A DNA stretch of 64,000 nt from Triatoma infestans (GCA_011037195.1 JAAEAF010000627.1:54387-118386), one strand, 5' to 3'. Positions 21,562 through 33,855 are shown, numbered from the stretch's first letter. The notes: generated from the letters alone by a model not told the origin. Program-made: numbers and translations.

Positions 21562-21896
21562 TTTAACATCGATTTATGGTTTCTGGGTGGGGAGACCTGT
21601 CAGTTAGGTTTAAATTTTATCTGACGCTACAAGCATTGTTGGATGAAACAGAAGTCATAAATAGGAGTTACACTCAGGTATATATATACATGTGTAACCC
21701 CTTCCAATGTTTTTTATGGCAAACCCAACTGAACATTTGCGAACGTCGTAATTTATAAGAAAATTTACAATTAAACAAAGTCTGGTGTACCACACTGGAT
21801 TTTTGCGCAGTCACACAAATGCAATACTTCCATATCAGGGGAAGGAAAGGACGGTCAACTCATATGAATTGATATCACTGCATATTTAATTATATG
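21562..21896. other. Unassigned
   Basis: Nothing recognisable. Confidence 0.4.
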
Positions 21897-22045
21897 TATT
21901 TTTTTTTTTTTAATTTAAGGCGCGTCAACATCTATGGCCATTGGCACCCGGAGCCTTCTCAGTGTAATGCCGGCCTCCAGACAGTGTTCTCTCGTTACAA
22001 ACAACACTGTCCATCATCGGACAGTGAGCTGTAGACATGTAGCTA
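21897..22045 (-). mobile_element. SINE-A, 5'-truncated
   Basis: Poly-T at 21900-21911 then AATTTAAGGCGCGTCAACAT, CCCGGAGCCTTCTCAGTGTA and GACAGTGAGCTGTAGA. This is the 3' two-thirds of SINE-A in minus orientation, lacking the tRNA head apart from a scrap of it. Confidence 0.75.
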
Positions 22046-23244
22046 ATCCCCTTCCCTATTTAATTTGTTATTATTAAAGTGAACTGTTATTCACTTTTTT
22101 TAACCTGAACGTATATTTTGACTTTACCTTTAATTCATTATTTTACTATTTTGTTGAAAAACTTGAAATAAACTATTTTCTTATGTTTTAATTAAATTAA
22201 TACGAAGTTTTACTTTGTGATTGATTATTTAATTAAAAAGTATTCTAATTTCAAAGCTTAAAATAATTACTGATCAATATAAAGATTTATTTTTTGTTTT
22301 TTGTTGCTTCTCTTTGATTAAGTACTTTTTTTTTTTCTTTTTTTACATTAAACGAGACATGTTAGAAAATTACACTAGCTGACTTTTTTGATTCCTGAAA
22401 CTGAACGTAAATAAATTCTCTAGAGGATATGCCTGAGGGGAATGTTTCTTTACTGTCGTTCTACCTTTCCCAACATGTGCTAAAATAAATCAGAAGTTAA
22501 AGCACACATGGGATAACCCCAAACATATCTCTAATGTAATATTTGGCAATATCTATTCCAAATAATACTTATGTGAATATGTACAAATCATGTGGAGTTT
22601 AACGATCTGCATTATATACCTTCACTTTTTATCTTATACTTGCTTCTTTTTTTTTCCACATTTATATAACAAAAACAGCATAAAAGTCTAGAATAAAACT
22701 TGATCCAACGGAAAAAATTGGAAAAAAGAAGTCTTATAAGTCTGGCGGGTTTTACATCAAATTACCGATGAGGTGTCATCATGCGCGCAGGCAGAAAGAA
22801 CACATTTTTCGATTAATATCATATTATTTTTCAATACTTACAAAACTAAGAACCTAAACGTTTCTTTTGAAACACTTCCACAACTTCTTAATTGGAAACA
22901 ATTAATTTCATTGAAACTCGAAATTTATAAATCAAGTAAACGTCTATTAGACATACTTTAATAAAAAAAAAAACTGGTATTAACACTCACACGAGTTCTT
23001 TTACTACAATTTATATAATTCTGATTTATTATACCTACTATAAATATCACATATAACTGAAAATGTACCTACATAGTATTTGCTTCCGAAAAATAAAGAC
23101 GTACATTCGTTACTTGGAAAGTTTGGCAACACATTACATTCTTATTAATATGATATAGAATACGTTATCTACGTTATTCTACGTTATGAAGAAATTTGGT
23201 AAGGATCGGTTAAGGAAGAAACATTCAATTATGCCAACGTTTAG
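22046..23244. other. Unassigned AT-rich sequence
   Basis: No gene or known repeat seen. T-runs at about 22327-22344. Confidence 0.45.
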
Positions 23245-24203
23245 CCAGCAAGGGGGGTCTGTTGCATGCAGTTACGTGAGGAGTAGCGACCCCCACGGGT
23301 TACCACAGCTTAGTAATCCATTCATTTCATCAGAACAGTACACAATACACTTAAACTATTTACACTCTACACTTTACTGACAAGTACAAACACAGTACAC
23401 AAACTAGAGTCTCCATCCCTAGTTAATTGGCGAAAGCTAAGGGAGAAGGAAGGGATTAGCTCAGGGGTAGCGCGCTGGACTAGCAACACGGAGGAGCATG
23501 CTGCTGAAATGTAATTGGTGTGTTGTTGTTATAGTGTAGTTGTGGCTTGAGCGGTTTTGTAAATGGGCTTGTAAGTATATATTATGATTAAGAGAGTGAA
23601 GTATCAGAAATAAGAAAGTAGTCACCACTGCTAACAATAAATATATTCTATTAAAATAATAACTACAAGTTATTTGCAAGATATTATAAACGTAGTAATA
23701 TATTGTGAAACTGCCACTGATTTAAAGAGAACGATTCCTGAAGCAAGTGTTCTGGCTTTGAAAGCAGAATGCAGACTGTCCTGAAGGAATGCCCTCTCTA
23801 GCGGGGGATTTTCTTTTACAAAAGAGTTGGCCTAACGGATTCTTGTGCCTTTGTTTCTTTAATTGCAATGACCTTATATTTCAGTACCTGACTCTAAATA
23901 CACTCTTTTTGAAGGTAAATTCACTATTTATTTTTCCAAAACTGCTTCACTTAAATATTGTCAAAATTCACACAACTATTTTTCAAAACTATTATTTTTG
24001 CATTTCTTTCTTCCACTACACTGTTCTTAGATTTTTTTGTTCCTAGAAGCCTCTACAACTCACTGTCCGGTGATGGGCACTGTTGTCTGTAGCTAGAAAA
24101 CGCTGCTTTGGGCGGCATGTACATTGGAGAAAGCTCCGAAGGGGCACAATAGATATTACAGGTCGCAGTACAATAATCTCCTACAACTAATCTAATCTAA
24201 TGC
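23245..24203 (+). mobile_element. SINE-B interrupted by a solo LTR
   Basis: Leader from about 23255 (GCAGTTACGTGAGGAGTAGC), A box GATTAGCTCAGGGGTAGCGC at about 23453-23473, and head to CATGCTGCTG at 23507. After the LTR the SINE resumes at CTGTTCTTAGATTTTT (24021), with the core CTACAACTCACTGTCCGGTG and the tail TCCTACAACTAATCTAATCT to 24203. Removing the LTR restores a continuous SINE like the 11285 copy at that point. Confidence 0.75.
23505..24020 (+). mobile_element. Solo LTR, family 1, nested in SINE-B
   Basis: TGAAATGTAATTGGTG ... TTCTTCCACTACA, 516 bp, flanked by CTGC (23501-23504) and CTGT (24021-24024), consistent with a 4-bp target duplication with one change. Confidence 0.8.
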
Positions 24204-24429
24204 CAACGTTTCGACAGAGTTTTCTGTCTCTATCTATATATTAAAGCCTTGATTTATATATGTAGAAATCCTACGTGAAGATATGGAGAAAGAATTTTTA
24301 AACATACATATTTGTTAGATCGCTGAAACATAAAAAATGAAAATTAACTAGTTACTAGTTTCTTGTCTTAAATCATCTACTATCTTAAACGATGTTTCAA
24401 ATAAAAATTATAGCAACTTTTTTGTATGA
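24204..24429. other. Unassigned
   Basis: Nothing recognised beyond AT-rich DNA. Confidence 0.4.
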
Positions 24430-25320
24430 TTAATGGATATAAAATAAATCGTTTCGGGTCCGTTTTTTAGGGAAAAAGGCAGAATTTATTTTTAGTAAAG
24501 TAGTAATCAGCCTGGTCGACCAGATTTTGACGAAAACTTGATTTGGTCCCCCCTGGATAGCATCTGAACGAAATACCAAGTTTCATTTTTCTACGATTTT
24601 TTCCAATCAATTTTTGTGGAAAAATGTTTCACGCAAAAATGATAAGCACTTTATATAATACGAGTATATAGGTATTTATTTAAAATTACAGAAAATCGTT
24701 TAAAGCTTTTTTCAGAAAAACCGTAAAAAAAAAAAAAAAATCAGTAGGTTCGTACTTCCGGTTCATGAATTTTAACCGGAAATCATTCGTGTCGAAGAAG
24801 ATACGATGGTTGTACACCTAAACGGAATATCGTTTTGATCTTCCAGCAATTTTTATTTGTTAAAATATGCTGTTCATACACGTACTGTAATAAATTCGTT
24901 TAAAATATTTTTTTTTTTTTTTTTGTCATACTCCGGATTCTCTAAACATGTATTTTCGGTGAAAATTTGATACGATCTGTAATGGCATCCAGCAGAGAGA
25001 AGAGTGGCTCTCTCTGGTTAACAGAGACTACTCTCTGACTTAGACGGGCTAGAGTGGGAGAACCTGTGTATATAAGCCAGTGAGAATCTATCTAGAGGAT
25101 ATATATGATATATATACACCGTATCGTGTCATAACTCTACTCCCACCTTTTATTCTATCAGTTTCATTATAAAGTCCAGTGCAGTTTGTGTAAACTTATA
25201 GAGCTACATTATAACAGTGTCTTCATATCTCGTTTATTCAATCAAACCTAATTTCTCTCCTTAACAACTCCATTATACGATCATAATACTTCCTTTTTTT
25301 TGCCAAAGTAAGAGAGAAAA
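24430..25320 (-). repeat. CR repeat interrupted by LTR family 3
   Basis: Minus-orientation CR blocks (GTACTTCCGGTTCATGAATT, CCTAAACGGAATATCG, ATGCTGTTCATACACGTAC, TATTTTCGGTGAAAATTTGA) run to 24977 and resume after the LTR with CGATCATAATACTTCC and a GTAAGAGAGAAAATA terminus at 25308-25322. Confidence 0.7.
24978..25277 (+). mobile_element. Short solo LTR, family 3, nested in CR
   Basis: TGTAATGGCATCC ... CATTATA (300 bp), with a perfect 5-bp duplication CGATC at 24973-24977 and 25278-25282. A TATA motif (GTGTATATAAGCC) lies near 25065-25077. The order of signals parallels the copy at 16577-16867. Confidence 0.8.
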
Positions 25321-26504
25321 TAAAAAAAAAAGGTGACTTCGTTTAGATTATAAGAAGTGAACATTTCTCAATATAGTAGATATATGTAGAATATAAGGTT
25401 AGTGCGGTTTTATTTAGCCAGGCAAGATCAATAAGGAAAGACTCCTTTAACAAGGCAAATGTTTAAATGAAACTGGGAATAGATCTCTGTATAGAAGACT
25501 TTTTGGAAATTCTTCACCAATTTAATTAAAAAAAAAAAAGTAGAAAACTTTACTGATCAAAAACATAGAATTGGCATTTTAAGGAGAAAAAGTAAAAAAT
25601 TGCCTTGCAATTTTATAGTCAATGTAAATACACAAATTAGTCAGCGAGTTACTTTTAATTAAATTAATTAGAGTTTGCTTTTTCTTCCTTATTTTTTGTT
25701 GTTTGCTTATTGTAAGAAGTAAAGTTAAAATAGGAAAAAAAGAAAAAAAGAAAAGTGTTTTAGGGGGAGAATTTTGTGAGATGAGCTTTGTTTGCTATTG
25801 ATGGTGGTAAAAGATAGATTAGAGGATGAGAGCAACCCTTAAATAAGCCCTGAGGCAGCACGAGAACTTACTGGATTTCAACTAGACAGAGTGAAGTAGA
25901 GAGAGAGTTATTTTCTAGTTAGTTGGAGGCAGTTTGATATCGTGTTAATTACTGAGGGATCTCCTCCCCTCCACCCTCTCCCACACCCCCCCTTGTATTA
26001 TAATCCGTTTGAAGGTATTTGCATGAGAATAGACATGGTTGTTTCAAACCCCCCCCCCCACCACCCAAGTTGCCGCCTATCCATGTTTTGACTTTGTGAC
26101 TAAAGTATAATAATTTTAATACAAAACTGAGGATGTTAAACAAAGAGTTAGTTAATCGATAAAGAACATTGAATAAGCTATTATTTGTAAAAAAAAAAAA
26201 AAAAATGCTAAAACAAAATTAAAAGTTTGGAAATTTTGTAAAGAATTCTTTAATGCTATAGATCTCTGTATAACTTGAGATAACAGAAACCTAAAAAAAA
26301 AAAAAAAAAAAAAACAATGCTTACCGAACTTCAGGAGTATGAAAAATTATCTATCTGGAAAAGCCTGCAAGCTGTAGGTCTAGTTACATGATATGAAGAA
26401 GAATTGATTATATCAAAATTTCGAAATGAAGGTGGTAAAGAAATTTTTTATTATCCTAGATCTAAACAATGATTTTTGAGCGTGGATAGGAGAATCTTTT
26501 ATAT
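25321..26504. other. Unassigned; homopolymer-rich
   Basis: A-runs at about 26190-26205 and 26294-26314, a C-run near 26051, and a (GGTGG)-like complement at 25960-26070. No gene seen. Confidence 0.45.
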
Positions 26505-26921
26505 ATAGCGTGTCCCAAGGTATATGGATAACGACTTTTTCTTGGAAACTAAGATAGCTAGAAAAAAAACTAAAAAATTCGTGTCCTCGTAGTTTTTTGT
26601 TAGAAAACCAAATTTGAAACATGAAAAAGAATCATGTTTTCATTCATAACTTGTAAAATATCGCTCACAGAAAAAAAACCGTTCAAGTAAATTTTTCTTA
26701 CAAAAAATAGAGGAATTTATTTCTTAAATAAAAACCACACCTCCCCATTTGAAAAAATGAAGTTGGTGCCTGTATCTCGCTTCTGGAAGCACCAAAACAA
26801 ATTTACAAATTAAATTTGGTTTTCTAACAAAAATCTACGGGGACACGTATTTTTTAGTTTTTTTCCTAGCTATCTTAGTTTCAGAGAAAAGTTGTTATCC
26901 ATATACCTTGGGACACCCTGT
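26505..26921. mobile_element. Tc1/mariner-type MITE with ~110-bp TIRs
   Basis: Inverted arms 26508-26615 and 26811-26920 share TGTCCCAAGGTATATGGATA, CTAAGATAGCTAG and AGAAAACCAAATTT. The right end is CACCCTG then TA, and the left end is preceded by TA. The interior (~195 bp) has no open frame. The terminal GGGTGTCCC motif is typical of Tc1/mariner-related MITEs. It resembles the end of the transposon at 5639-5653 (GGGACATCCTG-TA). Confidence 0.85.
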
Positions 26922-27539
26922 ATATATATATATATATATAAAGAAACAGGAAGCTCCAATTTTTAAAATGCTTTTCTCCGAAATTCTATTTCACTTTATA
27001 AATTTTAACCACTTATTTCGTATAACATAAATGTACACAGGTAATCTTAAATAACTTGTAATTTCCTAGTCTGTAAGAAACGTATCAAATAGATTAGAAG
27101 AACTGAAGTGACTGAAATTAATATTAACATTTTTGCTTCCTCTCTCTGATTTACAAGGAAATATGGGATAAATTTTCGTAAAATTGAGTTTTACGCGAAA
27201 ATAAATGTTTTAAGTTGCCTAAAAATCTGAAAAGAATGTTTTTAGCGATTGGTCACTGTACGTGTGTGTGAACAAAATATCTTGTTTAGTAAATAAAGAA
27301 CAAAAAAAATTGTATATTGAAGTTAGAAACCTCTGGGTAGGCTCTGTTTAATAAAAACAGCAAAAAACAAAAACAAAAAAAACATAAAAATGTATATATT
27401 GATGAAAATATTGAGTGGACTGTATTTAATATAATATAATTTATTGTTGAGAAAATGGGAGATTAAAAATTTATAATTATATGGAAAAAAATGAATATAC
27501 GTATAAATTAAATTTAAAATTCGGGAGCAAATAATACTT
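26922..27539. other. Unassigned; (TA)n microsatellite at its start
   Basis: (TA)n from about 26920 to 26940. The rest is AT-rich with A-runs at 27300-27385. No gene. Confidence 0.45.
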
Positions 27540-28060
27540 GTCCCCTTTTGTGGCCCCTGCACAAGAAGCTATTGGACCAAAATCAAAAAAGTAACACTTA
27601 AATATATTTATTATCACTCTCAAGAAGCCAAAGTAAAGGGGCTTACCTTGAAACGCAGAATCCTTGTTGGCAGTATTGGAAGACCCATGTGTCCTTAGCC
27701 CATATCGGGGAAAAGAGGAGAGGAAAAATTGAGATAAGAAAATACTTCTTGCGCGCCTCCAACTCTTGGGTCTACACCACCCAAGCGACTTGGCTGATGA
27801 TCGTATATAATAATTGAAAGGGCTCCCAGAAGCTGCACGGCAGTAAACCAACCGGAAGTAATAACCATGTGATTTCACAATGGGCCTAAAACTCAGTCGA
27901 CACTACCCAGGAAAACCAGAAATGACAAACTTGGGCAATTTACAATTAAGGGCAACCGAATTGGCATGAATTGTATAAACAGATTTACTACAACGAGTGC
28001 TGCACTACAACTTACTCATACGAGTGTTACATTGCGATTGACTTGAGAGGAAGAATGCGT
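27540..28060 (-). promoter_or_regulatory. LTR-like or promoter-like segment
   Basis: GC-richer than its flanks. On the minus strand it has a TATA-like TTATTATATACGATCATCAG near 27815-27796, a splice-donor-like GTTTCAAGGTAAGCCCC near 27653-27637, an AATAAATATATT signal near 27611, and it ends with TTGTGCAGGGGCCAC. This order fits an LTR of a retrotransposon; a host promoter with first exon is the alternative. A 133-codon open stretch overlaps it, without known motifs. Confidence 0.35.
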
Positions 28061-28129
28061 AGGTTACCCCCTCTCCACACTTAGGACACAGCCTAATAGA
28101 TTAGTAAATTGTTATCAAGGCAATACAAT

Positions 28130-28495
28130 ACTCCCTCCGAAATAAAATTATTGTACGCTATTGGCGGCAAATTTAAATTTATATTAAATACTGAACATAT
28201 CTCATAAACTAAAAATGGCAGGATCTTCAAACTTGATAGTCCGTTTAGATAGCACCACTACAACTGACATGAAAGTTTCGTTCAAAATCCGTCATTCAAC
28301 AGGAAGTGCGACTTTAGTGAATGTTTTTTTCCTTTTAGTTTTTCGCGATTTTCATGAAAACAGCTCTATAACAATTTTCTTTAAAATTCGTAGCCAACAT
28401 AAATGCCTAATACTTATAATTGAAACATTTTTCCAAGAAAAATTCCAAGAAAATTGATTTATTTTCGGATTCTGGAGGGAGATGGCTATTTTAAA
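28130..28495 (+). repeat. CR repeat fragment
   Basis: Plus orientation: TACTGAACATATCTCATAAA, CTAAAAATGGCAGGATCTTC, AGTCCGTTTAGATAGCACC, CAGGAAGTGCGACTTTA and GAAACATTTTTCCAAG blocks. Truncated at both ends. Confidence 0.65.
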
Positions 28496-28499
28496 AAAA

Positions 28500-28735
28500 A
28501 AAACACCTATGGCGCAACAGCCATGAAGGGCTAAGGCTTGCCAGACAGCGATTTTTATTGGGAGGCGTGTGGCAGGCCGCGGTTCCCTCGCCGTTTAGTT
28601 CCGGCCTTCGCTACCTAGGTGTGCTACTAACTGTATTTTCCCATTTTTTCTCAAGATGCTGCGTCAGCTTAACACCGACTTTGTCCTCACGGGAATCGAA
28701 TCCTGAATTCTCGCGCTCTAGTTATTTCAAGCTTT
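28500..28735 (-). mobile_element. tRNA-derived SINE, third family
   Basis: The plus strand reads CTATGGCGCAACAGCCATGA, AGGGCTAAGGCTTGCCAGAC and later ACGGGAATCGAATCCTGAAT, which on the minus strand gives a B box (GGATTCGATTCCC) and a tail resembling SINE domains widespread in arthropods. The A box is less clear. Distinct from SINE-A/B. Confidence 0.5.
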
Positions 28736-29450
28736 TCTCTAAAATACCAACCCAGTACAATGTAATTTCTACCACCTATATAATATTAAGGTGGTCTATT
28801 ATTGGAATCAGATGTCTTGGTATCGGGAGTTGAAGTGAAGAGTAAGTGTTGTTAGTAGAGAGTTTTAGAGAATTGTTATTCGAAATACGTACTACTGAAT
28901 TATGAAAATAAACTATATTTTAACAAATAATTTAAAGTGTTTTGAAATAGAAAAACTAAGATGCACAATTGTAAATAAATATGAGAATCATGAAATGAAT
29001 ATTAAATATTAAAGAAATAGTGTTTAAAACCTTGAATAAGGACTCGCTCGCGATGTGTGAAACTTAACTGCTTGATAACTCGTACTGACGTGAACTGCTG
29101 TCTAACTAACTGATGAATACTGATGTTATACTGATGTTGATACTGATGTTAACTGATCCCCTCATCCAGTGGGCAACGTTTTAATTTGCATCATTCACAC
29201 ATTGGCTGATGTGTAAGTATGTGCCACACTAAGACATCTCTCGTAGTATATTGACCTCGGGGAGGTCGGTCCGGGGTGGCGACAGATGGTAGCCAGGTGG
29301 CCTCTTGAGTGTACATTGACCCTTGTATGAAGGAAATACAGGCCAAGTGTTGCGGCGGTTCTTTTGACTGTTTATTGACCCCTGTTTGAAAGGATTTTGC
29401 CACGATTCTTGACCTGCAGACAGCGGCTGGCTGGAACCACTAGTTATAAT
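28736..29450. other. Unclassified repeat-like segment
   Basis: Starts with a small palindrome (CCACCTATATAATATTAAGG) at 28771. It contains a run of ACTGATGTT units at 29120-29155 and three loosely repeated 'TATTGACC' modules at 29250, 29317 and 29372 about 60 bp apart. It is GC-richer near 29260-29440. It could be an LTR. No coding signal. Confidence 0.35.
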
Positions 29451-29499
29451 TTTTAGATTTATTTATTATTTAAAAGTTATATCTTTTTTCTTCTTGCCA

Positions 29500-29760
29500 T
29501 CACATCACATCTATCTATTAACATTAGAAGCATTACTAGTATTCCAAATTTGTAAAAAAATCAGTTAACCAGAAGTGCGGTTTCAAAAAGTTGGTTTTTC
29601 AGTTCTATTGGAATTTTCCTTGGAAACGGCTCGAATTATTTTCTTTAAATTTTGGATGCTAACTACACACAGACACAAACATATCACATTTATTTGAAAC
29701 GTTTTTCTGTAAAAGACTGATTTTTAAAGATAATAAAATGAGTTCAGACTAATCTGGAAG
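29500..29760 (+). repeat. CR repeat fragment
   Basis: ATTAACATTAGAAGCATTAC, AAAAATCAGTTAACCAGAAG, CTTGGAAACGGCTCGAATTA and TTTATTTGAAACGTTTTTCT follow CR order in plus orientation. Confidence 0.6.
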
Positions 29761-30976
29761 TTCGATTTCCAAAGAGATCTGTTCGATGATTCGATGTTCC
29801 TACTAACATTATTATTACTGGTTATATGTATCCTCATTACCTCTATATTTTTGTTACTAGAGCAGAGTAAAGTTTTTAATTTTAATAAAGGTCAGATTTA
29901 TACTTGTATTAACTGCTCTTGTAAAGAAATTTATGTGAGTGTTTTACACCAGATTTTTAAGTTTCAATCATCAATTCGCTGTAATGCTTGATCAATTAAG
30001 CTCCTTCATTGACCCACCAGTTTTCCTGAGCATATTTTATTCCTATAGATTTAGTGACATCACTTAACTAAAATTCTCATCAACTTTAGACACATCAGCA
30101 TCTCAACCACAACGATTATTGATTATACGACTGAGAAAAATGAATGCGGCTAGCAACTTGTTAATCTTTAGTTTTGTAGCCGGAATGTAGATATAATTTA
30201 CTTTTGCTATATGAACAACTTACTTTCCCTATATAGCGGGAATTCTCCATTAACTGAATAATCCCAATACCTAAAGACCTCATAATCTTTCGACAACTTA
30301 TAGTCCTATAACCCATTAATAATCCTTGGAAAAGGTCTTGAAAAAACTGTTGGTAAAACAAATATTCCCTATTTCCCTTCCCTATCTCGTTGAACCAGTT
30401 GACGAGAAAATCAATCACAACTCTTCGATTCAACAGTGTCATTACGATGAGGACATCATCTTCTCTCAAGCAGAAAGAATTCTAGTTTTGTAGTTCTTCA
30501 GCATCAAAAAGAAGACTACGACTGGATTCAGCACCTTTTGTTGTTATGGAAGCTATGAATATTTCCCGACTTATACAGCATCTTAATCTTAAATTATATA
30601 TCACTGACCATTTTTTTCAAGTAAAAGTTGGATGGTCACTCTCTTTCTCACTCTCTCATTCTTTCTTTCACATTCGTTTTCAATAGTCCGGAGTACATGT
30701 ACGATGTATTCTGACGTTGAAACTATAGTTTCCATCTATGTAGATCATTCTGCTAAATTATTCTCCATTACAATTCAGTAATTTCCTATATAAATATGCA
30801 GAACTCCTTTGGATAAGTGGTTACAAAATGATAATTAATATAGCAAATGCTGCTACTTTTACGCTATAAAGAATTACGTGTAAAAATGATGGTCCAAAAG
30901 GTATTTGCGAGAAACAAGTAGGCCCACAGAATGGGGGGATAATGTACAGTAGTTACTAGCATTATATTGAGGTGAG
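29761..30976. other. Unassigned; one unexplained 102-codon open stretch
   Basis: The minus-strand stretch 30469-30161 (MREDDVLIVMTLLNRRVV...) shows no recognised domain and is not obviously a repeat copy within this window. Nothing else seen. Confidence 0.35.
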
Positions 30977-31620
30977 TGTAATGAAATGGCAGGGTCATAG
31001 CAATGTCAAACCTTCACAACACATAACAAAGAAAGAATAATTTATAACTAGTGGCCTAGCCGGCAGCTGTCTTCAAGACAAGGCCGTGGCCAAACAAACA
31101 AAACCAAGGGTCAATACTTTATATCAAAGCAAGCAACCGTTAAGGCTGGCCACTGACCTAAATCACTGGTCACCGAAATAACTAAGGTCCAACAAGGTCG
31201 CACACTAGGACAGATGTCTTGGTGTGAGTGTTGCTAACACTAATATAAAAACTTCGCCCCATTGGAAGAGGGGATGATTATTTGATTATACTTCAGTACG
31301 TCTTCAAGATTATTATACGAGCAGCAGTTTCAGCGTCCCTATACAGTTTTCATTTATACTTGTTTCCTTAGATGTGCATCTTAGTTCATTTATTTTAATC
31401 ATTCTAAATTATTAGTTATTTATTTCCTATTTATTTCTAAGTATTTCTTGTTAATAGTTACCATTACTTACGTTTAAATTATTGTACAAATACAGTCTAT
31501 TTTTATAAATTCCATGTTAATAATTTGAGCACTAACTTCCAAAAATCTCTAAACTAACTTCCGCTCTCTTCAAGATATCTACTACATACCTCAGGAATCA
31601 CAATAAACGATTCCACTACA
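30977..31620 (+). mobile_element. Solo LTR, family 4 (partner of the gag fragment)
   Basis: Begins TGTAATGAAATGG and ends CAATAAACGATTCCACTACA (644 bp), with TGAG duplicated at 30973-30976 and 31621-31624. A TATA-like ATATAAAAACTTCGCC lies near 31240 and the AATAAA signal lies 16 bp from the end. Its last 18 bp are the same as those preceding the primer-site-like modules around the gag fragment at 18583-18600, so both derive from one retrotransposon family, probably Ty3/Gypsy-like. Confidence 0.8.
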
Positions 31621-31624
31621 TGAG

Positions 31625-32779
31625 CTTGAAAATGAAATAGCTGATATGGCCAAATCTGTTCTTTAAACCTGCACTGGCTAAAATCCGAACGACAATTGAC
31701 GACAATAAGTCAGCTTAAATATGGAGACGAAGGTATATATTACGAGCAAATATCCCCCCACTCCCATTTCTCATGTTTGTGGCTAAATTTCAGAACCTTA
31801 AAACTAGTTTACATTGGGAATAGTTAATAAATAAAATGTGTTCTCCACTGACTTCTGTAAGATGGAAAAATTTGACGCCATCCATTTAAGTTGTAGGACG
31901 TCACCCATTCATTTTAGGAAGTTGGAATGATAGATGAACGATCCTATATAGAGCTATTTAAAAGTTATTGGTCTGCAAGTCGCCTAATTGCTCGCAACCA
32001 AATAGTATCCGGCTTAGGATAAAAAAAAATTCTATTCTATTGTATTCCATAAATCCACACAGCCACCCACCCATACATATACACAGAGAGGGACAGAGCG
32101 TGAGAGACGACAGGCAGTCAGACACGCACACACATCACACAATATACTTGTATGTGAAGCATGCTGAAATAAAGTTTATTTAAAAAAAAAAACATATATA
32201 TACATATATACATATGTATGTATAATATAGGTATACATATATCTTTCTCTCATTGTAATTTACACAATTTTCTCCAATGTTGCAATTTTTATTAAATATT
32301 TAGTAAATTCAATATTGTATAGGTGGGAGAACTTAAACTATAAACAAAGAAACCTTTTGAGTGAAGCGTGAATTTCCCAGTTCCCCCAGAAACCCTTTAA
32401 AGTCAATATTTCCGGACAAAAGGTTCCAATAAATTGATTATAATATGCAGTTATGTAGTGTGAATACAACAATTAAAGAAAGTCGTTGGAAAAAAATCTG
32501 AAATCCCCCCCCCAAGGAAATAAACTGAAAAATTGATTTTGATCGAAATAAATAAATCGAGTTTGAGAATGATTGGAGTTTAGTCACATCGTTGAATCCA
32601 CGTTTTATCTTCTGGTGATGGCATAAAATGAAATTTACATTTTGTCATATTTTCAATTTTTAAAATATGATTTCTGCTATCAATTAAAATTTTTAAAGAT
32701 ATCTTTGTAAAATTGTAGACAATGATATTTTTCGTCCGTTAGTGAATACACAATTCAACGAAAAACCATTTCTTCAGAC
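31625..32779. other. Mostly unassigned; weak CR-like blocks near 32270-32540
   Basis: Short AC and AT microsatellites at 32120-32250. CCCAGTTCCCCCAGAAACCC and AAGTCAATATTTCCGG near 32375-32415 may be decayed CR. No gene. Confidence 0.4.
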
Positions 32780-32998
32780 TATGTTGGTGCAGATTAGTCT
32801 AACATGCCCGGCTCCATTGCTTAATGATATCTCTATAATGTCTAAGGTACATCTTAGAGCCGACTTTATAATTTTTATACAGCGTCAGTGTTTGTAGGTA
32901 TATTGGAGGGAGTATTTTCCGATTTAGAGTGAATGGTATGTATCTGGATTTGCTCTCATTGATCTTTATTCTCCATTTGCGGATCCAGGGTTCGGGGA
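32780..32998 (-). pseudogene. Jockey-like RT fragment
   Basis: The minus strand gives WIRKWRIKINESKSRYIPFT from 32990 and then LNRKILPPIYL. It is the same block as KKWKIKLNETKSQNITFT at 13.8 kb and KWKIKVNPQKSKYIIFT at 8.3 kb. Only ~70 codons survive, inserted next to a CR copy. Confidence 0.7.
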
Positions 32999-32999
32999 T

Positions 33000-33855
33000 A
33001 ACTGAAAATATGTTCAGTAAAATCGCACTTCCGGTTTACTGATTTTCTTGAAACTCGGAAATTTTCGGCCACATATTTATTTCTAATTAATTTTGTTCGG
33101 ATGGTAGAATTGTATAGATCAACTATGATAGCACTTTAGAGAAAGACATAACCCCATCCCTCCCCCCAATAAACCCCTTAAATGGCATTATCAGGAGAAA
33201 TGTTTCAAATAAAAGTTGTACCTCATTATATGTATAGAACACATTACTACTTTCCGTTTTCGAGAAAATACCAGAAAACAGAAAAATACATTTCAGTAAA
33301 AATGCACTTTCGGTCATCTGATTTTTTTCGTACTCGGAATTTCAACAACATATTTAATACTTATTAATATTATTTAGATGACAGAATTGTATAGTAAACT
33401 GAAATAGCACTTTAGAGGAAAAACCTAACCCCACCTCTCCCCCAAAGTACTTTTAAATGAATTTTCCTGGAAAAATGTTTCAAATAAAAGTTGTAGCTCC
33501 TTGTATGTGTACTTGATATGCCAAGTTTCAAGAAAATCGTCACAGCTATTTTTGAGGGAAATCGCAAAAAAATAAAAAAAATAGTAAAGTGGTACTTCCG
33601 GTTGAGGAATTTTGACAGATGACCCACTTGCGGATTCTATTGTGATACCTAAATGGAATATCAAGTTTGAACTTTCTACGATTTTTTCGTTTTTGAGCAA
33701 TGCTGCTCACACACGCACACACACACACAGACCTTTTGCTAAAAACCACATTTTTGGACTCAAAATGTATATTTCCGGTGAAAACTGGATATCGAAAATT
33801 TACACTATTACAATACTTCCTCTTATTAGGGAGTAAGAGAAAGTAAATCCTAATC
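33000..33855 (-). repeat. CR repeat, nearly complete
   Basis: Minus orientation with both internal ~330-bp sub-repeats (GCACTTCCGGTTTACTGATT...; GCACTTTCGGTCATCTGATT...). The (AC)n block lies at 33710-33729 and the GAGTAAGAGAAAGTAA terminus at 33831-33846. Confidence 0.8.

Noticed and set aside
33612..33836. Open frames inside CR copies (also 33123-33317 and 50586-51038) as small proteins
   Set aside because: CR copies do not conserve these frames with one another; low-complexity runs keep them open.
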